Source of the DNA: CAZKAP01 sp964552195
Lineage (GTDB): Bacteria; Bacteroidota; Bacteroidia; Flavobacteriales; Flavobacteriaceae
Direction of reading: 5' to 3'
Assembly (NCBI GenBank): GCA_964552195.1
Contig: CAZKFM010000001.1
Span: forward strand, 1-64,000
DNA: 64,000 nt
The position numbers and the translations under genes were made by a program. Below are positions 61,997 through 64,000 of this stretch, in pieces. Below the pieces are notes generated by a model. That model did no database searches. It saw only the letters and a list, made by a program, of their open reading frames with translations, and was not told the DNA's origin. How positions within the stretch are numbered: position 1 is the first letter of the stretch; each line of letters begins with the position of its first letter.

Positions 61997-63745
61997 ATGA
62001 ACACAGATATCCAAAACCTATTCAAGGACAAGGTCCTGGGCCATCCGGCGGGTTTATTCGTTTTGTTTTTTACCGAAATGTGGGAGCGCTTCTCCTTTTA
62101 CGGAATGCGCATCCTTTTGGTCATCTTCCTTACCGCACCGCTATTCGGAGACAACCCGGGTTGGGCCAACTGGCCCAGGGAACACGCCCTGGCACTCTTT
62201 GGCACCTATGCCTCCCTGCTCTATCTGACACCGATTATCGGAGGCTATATCGCCGATCGCTTCACAGGTTACCGCTGGGCCGTGGTCATTGGCTGCCTGG
62301 TCATGACCCTGGGGCACGCTTCCATGGCCCTCGAAACCGAATTCACCCTCTATCTCGGCCTCGCTCTGCTGGTGATCGGCACCGGGCTGTTTAAGCCCAA
62401 TATCACTTCGATCATATCGGAAATGTACAAGGGGAACGATGCCAAGAAGGACGGAGCCTATACCATATTCTACATGGGGGTAAATGCCGGAGCCTTCTTC
62501 GGGATCATGCTCTGCGGATACCTGGGTGAAAATTTCAGCTGGTCCCTTGGGTTTGGTCTGGCCGGAATCTTTATGTTCCTGGGAATGATGCAGTTCTGGC
62601 TCGCCCGCAGTCTTTTCGGAGAAATAGGGGCAAAACCCTCTAAGGAGAAGAAAGACGAGGTTACCGTCGAAGAAGGAGATCGCTTGAATCCATTTACGGC
62701 ATTGGACAAGGTGTTGGTTGGTCTTACTGCGGTGATGGGGCTGTTGTGGCTGATCAACGATCCCATGTCCAAGATTGGGGGGATCAACCTGTTCGATTTC
62801 GAGTTGATGGGGTATGACGGGGCGACAGCGGTAATTGTACTGGCCCTGCTACTCTTCCTGTTTCTGATTATCACGCGGATATCCCGATATACCACCGTGG
62901 TGCGTGACAAGATCATGGCCGTGGCCATCTTCGCCTTCTTTACCATCTTCTTTTGGGCAGCCTTCGAGCAGGCAGCGGGTACGCTAAACATCTTCGCAAG
63001 AGATTATACCGACCGGTCTCTGGAAGGCTCCTATGCTATGTTCTTTAAAGTCGTGGATACCTTCCTGACGGTAGTTCCCCTGGTCATCATCACCTGGGTG
63101 CTCATCCTATTGGCCAGGAAGACCTTCAATAGGATAGGACTCTCCAACATTACCCTGGGTCTGAGCTTCCTGATCATCTGGGGCATCGTGATCTGGAAGC
63201 TGGGCAACGAATTCAGCAAGGACACCACCGAAGTCGGGGCCACCTGGTTTGGCATACTCAATTCGTTTTTCATCATAGCCTTTGCTCCCTTGTTTTCGAA
63301 ATGGTGGGAGAGTAAGTACAACCCCAGCGCTGCAATGAAGTATGCCATTGGACTGATTCTGCTGGGGCTGGGCTTCGCCTTCATCGCCTACGGCTCGCTG
63401 TCCATCCCTCAGGGAGCGCAGACCGCCTCGGTTGGAATGATCTGGTTGATCCTGGCGTACTTCTTCCACACCCTGGGCGAGCTGTGCCTGTCTCCGGTGG
63501 GGCTCTCTTACCTCAGCAAGCTGGTGCCGGGTAGGATGATCGCCTTTATGTTCGGCATCTATTACCTGGCTATAGCCATAGGCCAGAAGGCTGCAGGTTC
63601 CCTGGGAGGAATGATCGATGAGGTCACCGCCAACTACAACCTGGCGACATTCTTCTTCATATTCACCCTGATCCCGGTTTCGGCGGGCATATTGATCGGG
63701 GCCCTGAATCCGCTGCTGAAAAAGCTGATGCATGGGGTGAGGTGA
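61997..63745 (+). CDS. POT-family proton-coupled oligopeptide transporter
   Basis: 582 residues with 12-14 membrane spans. The PTR2 signature is present as FFTEMWERFSFYGMRILLVIFL near the N-terminus (ExxER-type motif), and FYMGVNAGAFFG near residue 165 is the second family pattern. It imports di- and tripeptides with protons across the inner membrane. The start is the ATG at 61997; the upstream 190 bases hold only the tRNA terminator and an imperfect -7 sequence (TATCTTTT, near 61967). It is monocistronic. Confidence 0.93.
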   Translation: MNTDIQNLFKDKVLGHPAGLFVLFFTEMWERFSFYGMRILLVIFLTAPLFGDNPGWANWPREHALALFGTYASLLYLTPIIGGYIADRFTGYRWAVVIGCLVMTLGHASMALETEFTLYLGLALLVIGTGLFKPNITSIISEMYKGNDAKKDGAYTIFYMGVNAGAFFGIMLCGYLGENFSWSLGFGLAGIFMFLGMMQFWLARSLFGEIGAKPSKEKKDEVTVEEGDRLNPFTALDKVLVGLTAVMGLLWLINDPMSKIGGINLFDFELMGYDGATAVIVLALLLFLFLIITRISRYTTVVRDKIMAVAIFAFFTIFFWAAFEQAAGTLNIFARDYTDRSLEGSYAMFFKVVDTFLTVVPLVIITWVLILLARKTFNRIGLSNITLGLSFLIIWGIVIWKLGNEFSKDTTEVGATWFGILNSFFIIAFAPLFSKWWESKYNPSAAMKYAIGLILLGLGFAFIAYGSLSIPQGAQTASVGMIWLILAYFFHTLGELCLSPVGLSYLSKLVPGRMIAFMFGIYYLAIAIGQKAAGSLGGMIDEVTANYNLATFFFIFTLIPVSAGILIGALNPLLKKLMHGVR

Positions 63746-63947
63746 TACTGCGCGGGAAGATTGTTTTTAAAGTACATCGATTGAGTCTTGCCCGCTTGTC
63801 GTCGAAGGGAAATAAACGCGGCCAGAATCAGTGGGTGTTCGTGCTCAGTTATGCTCTTATCCATTCAACGATTTTAACACCGATTGGGTTGGAATTTCCT
63901 ACATATACGCAATCTTTGCAGGACATTACTCCCTAATATCTTAAGCC

Positions 63948-64000
63948 ATGAATTCCAGACTCATTTTATCACTCGCGAGCCTTGTTTTGATCGGTATTTC
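63948..64000 (+). CDS. Start of a secreted protein, truncated by the window end
   Basis: The ATG at 63948 opens a frame (MNSRLILSLASLVLIGI...) that looks like a signal peptide and runs off the window. A near -7 sequence (AATCTTTG, about 63911-63918) lies 30 bases upstream. The 200 bases before it carry no other gene. The product cannot be assigned. Confidence 0.55.
   Translation, partial: MNSRLILSLASLVLIGI

Overview
The window reads as chromosomal DNA of a marine-type member of the Flavobacteriaceae (phylum Bacteroidota). The evidence is the recurring TAnnTTTG -7 promoter box, the absence of Shine-Dalgarno sequences, type IX secretion (T9SS) cargo with gliding-motility type C-terminal domains, PorP/SprF outer-membrane proteins, a DUF4175 protein with a Gln/Gly-rich tail, a LruC-domain lipoprotein and POT/SulP/CPA1 transporters. 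Coding GC looks moderate to high (about 50-55% by eye), nearer Robiginitalea- or Muriicola-like genera than low-GC Flavobacterium. The genus is a guess.

Layout. 1-2871: 5' part of a DUF4175 membrane protein (minus; its end lies outside the window). 2953-7152: gltX, an SPFH protein and glnS. 7306-26325: a large surface/secretion locus with a 750-residue Ig-like T9SS cargo protein, a PorP/SprF-like protein with a coiled coil and SPOR-like tail, a 14-kb gene for a 4691-residue SprB-like adhesin with about 40 repeats, and a second PorP/SprF protein. 26451-30560: folB, tRNA-Cys, a LysE-type transporter, a DUF2807 protein and RNase R. 30561-31107: an AT-rich intergenic region with DnaA-box-like sequences. 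31108-33204: elaA, then a short AT-rich accessory stretch with a toxin-antitoxin remnant and an orphan secreted protein. 33287-38796: a minus-strand protease group (S8, M1, rnpA, S41) with overlapping genes. 38816-45581: an MBL hydrolase, SulP transporter, universal stress protein, CPA1-RCK antiporter and two small proteins. 45636-49954: lepA and a divergent TonB-type outer-membrane protein. 50116-53694: a third T9SS cargo + PorP/SprF pair. 53935-64000: a LruC lipoprotein, dusB, unknown secreted and coiled-coil proteins, an FtsX-type permease, rbfA, mce, tRNA-CAT, a POT transporter and the start of a further gene.

How it works together. The dominant theme is cell-surface display. Three proteins with type B (CHU_C-like) T9SS sorting domains are each followed directly on the same strand by a PorP/SprF-family gene. 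This matches the known need of SprB for SprF in Flavobacterium johnsoniae and suggests dedicated cargo-adaptor pairs. The housekeeping genes between them mostly serve translation (gltX, glnS, rnpA, lepA, dusB, rbfA, two tRNAs). Several of these start 4-9 bases after a perfect -7 box and so probably give leaderless or nearly leaderless mRNAs.

Most novel signals: the PorP/SprF-coiled coil-SPOR fusion, the folded domain inserted into the giant adhesin's repeat array, the oriC-like intergenic region, and the collapsed toxin gene in front of an intact HTH antitoxin.
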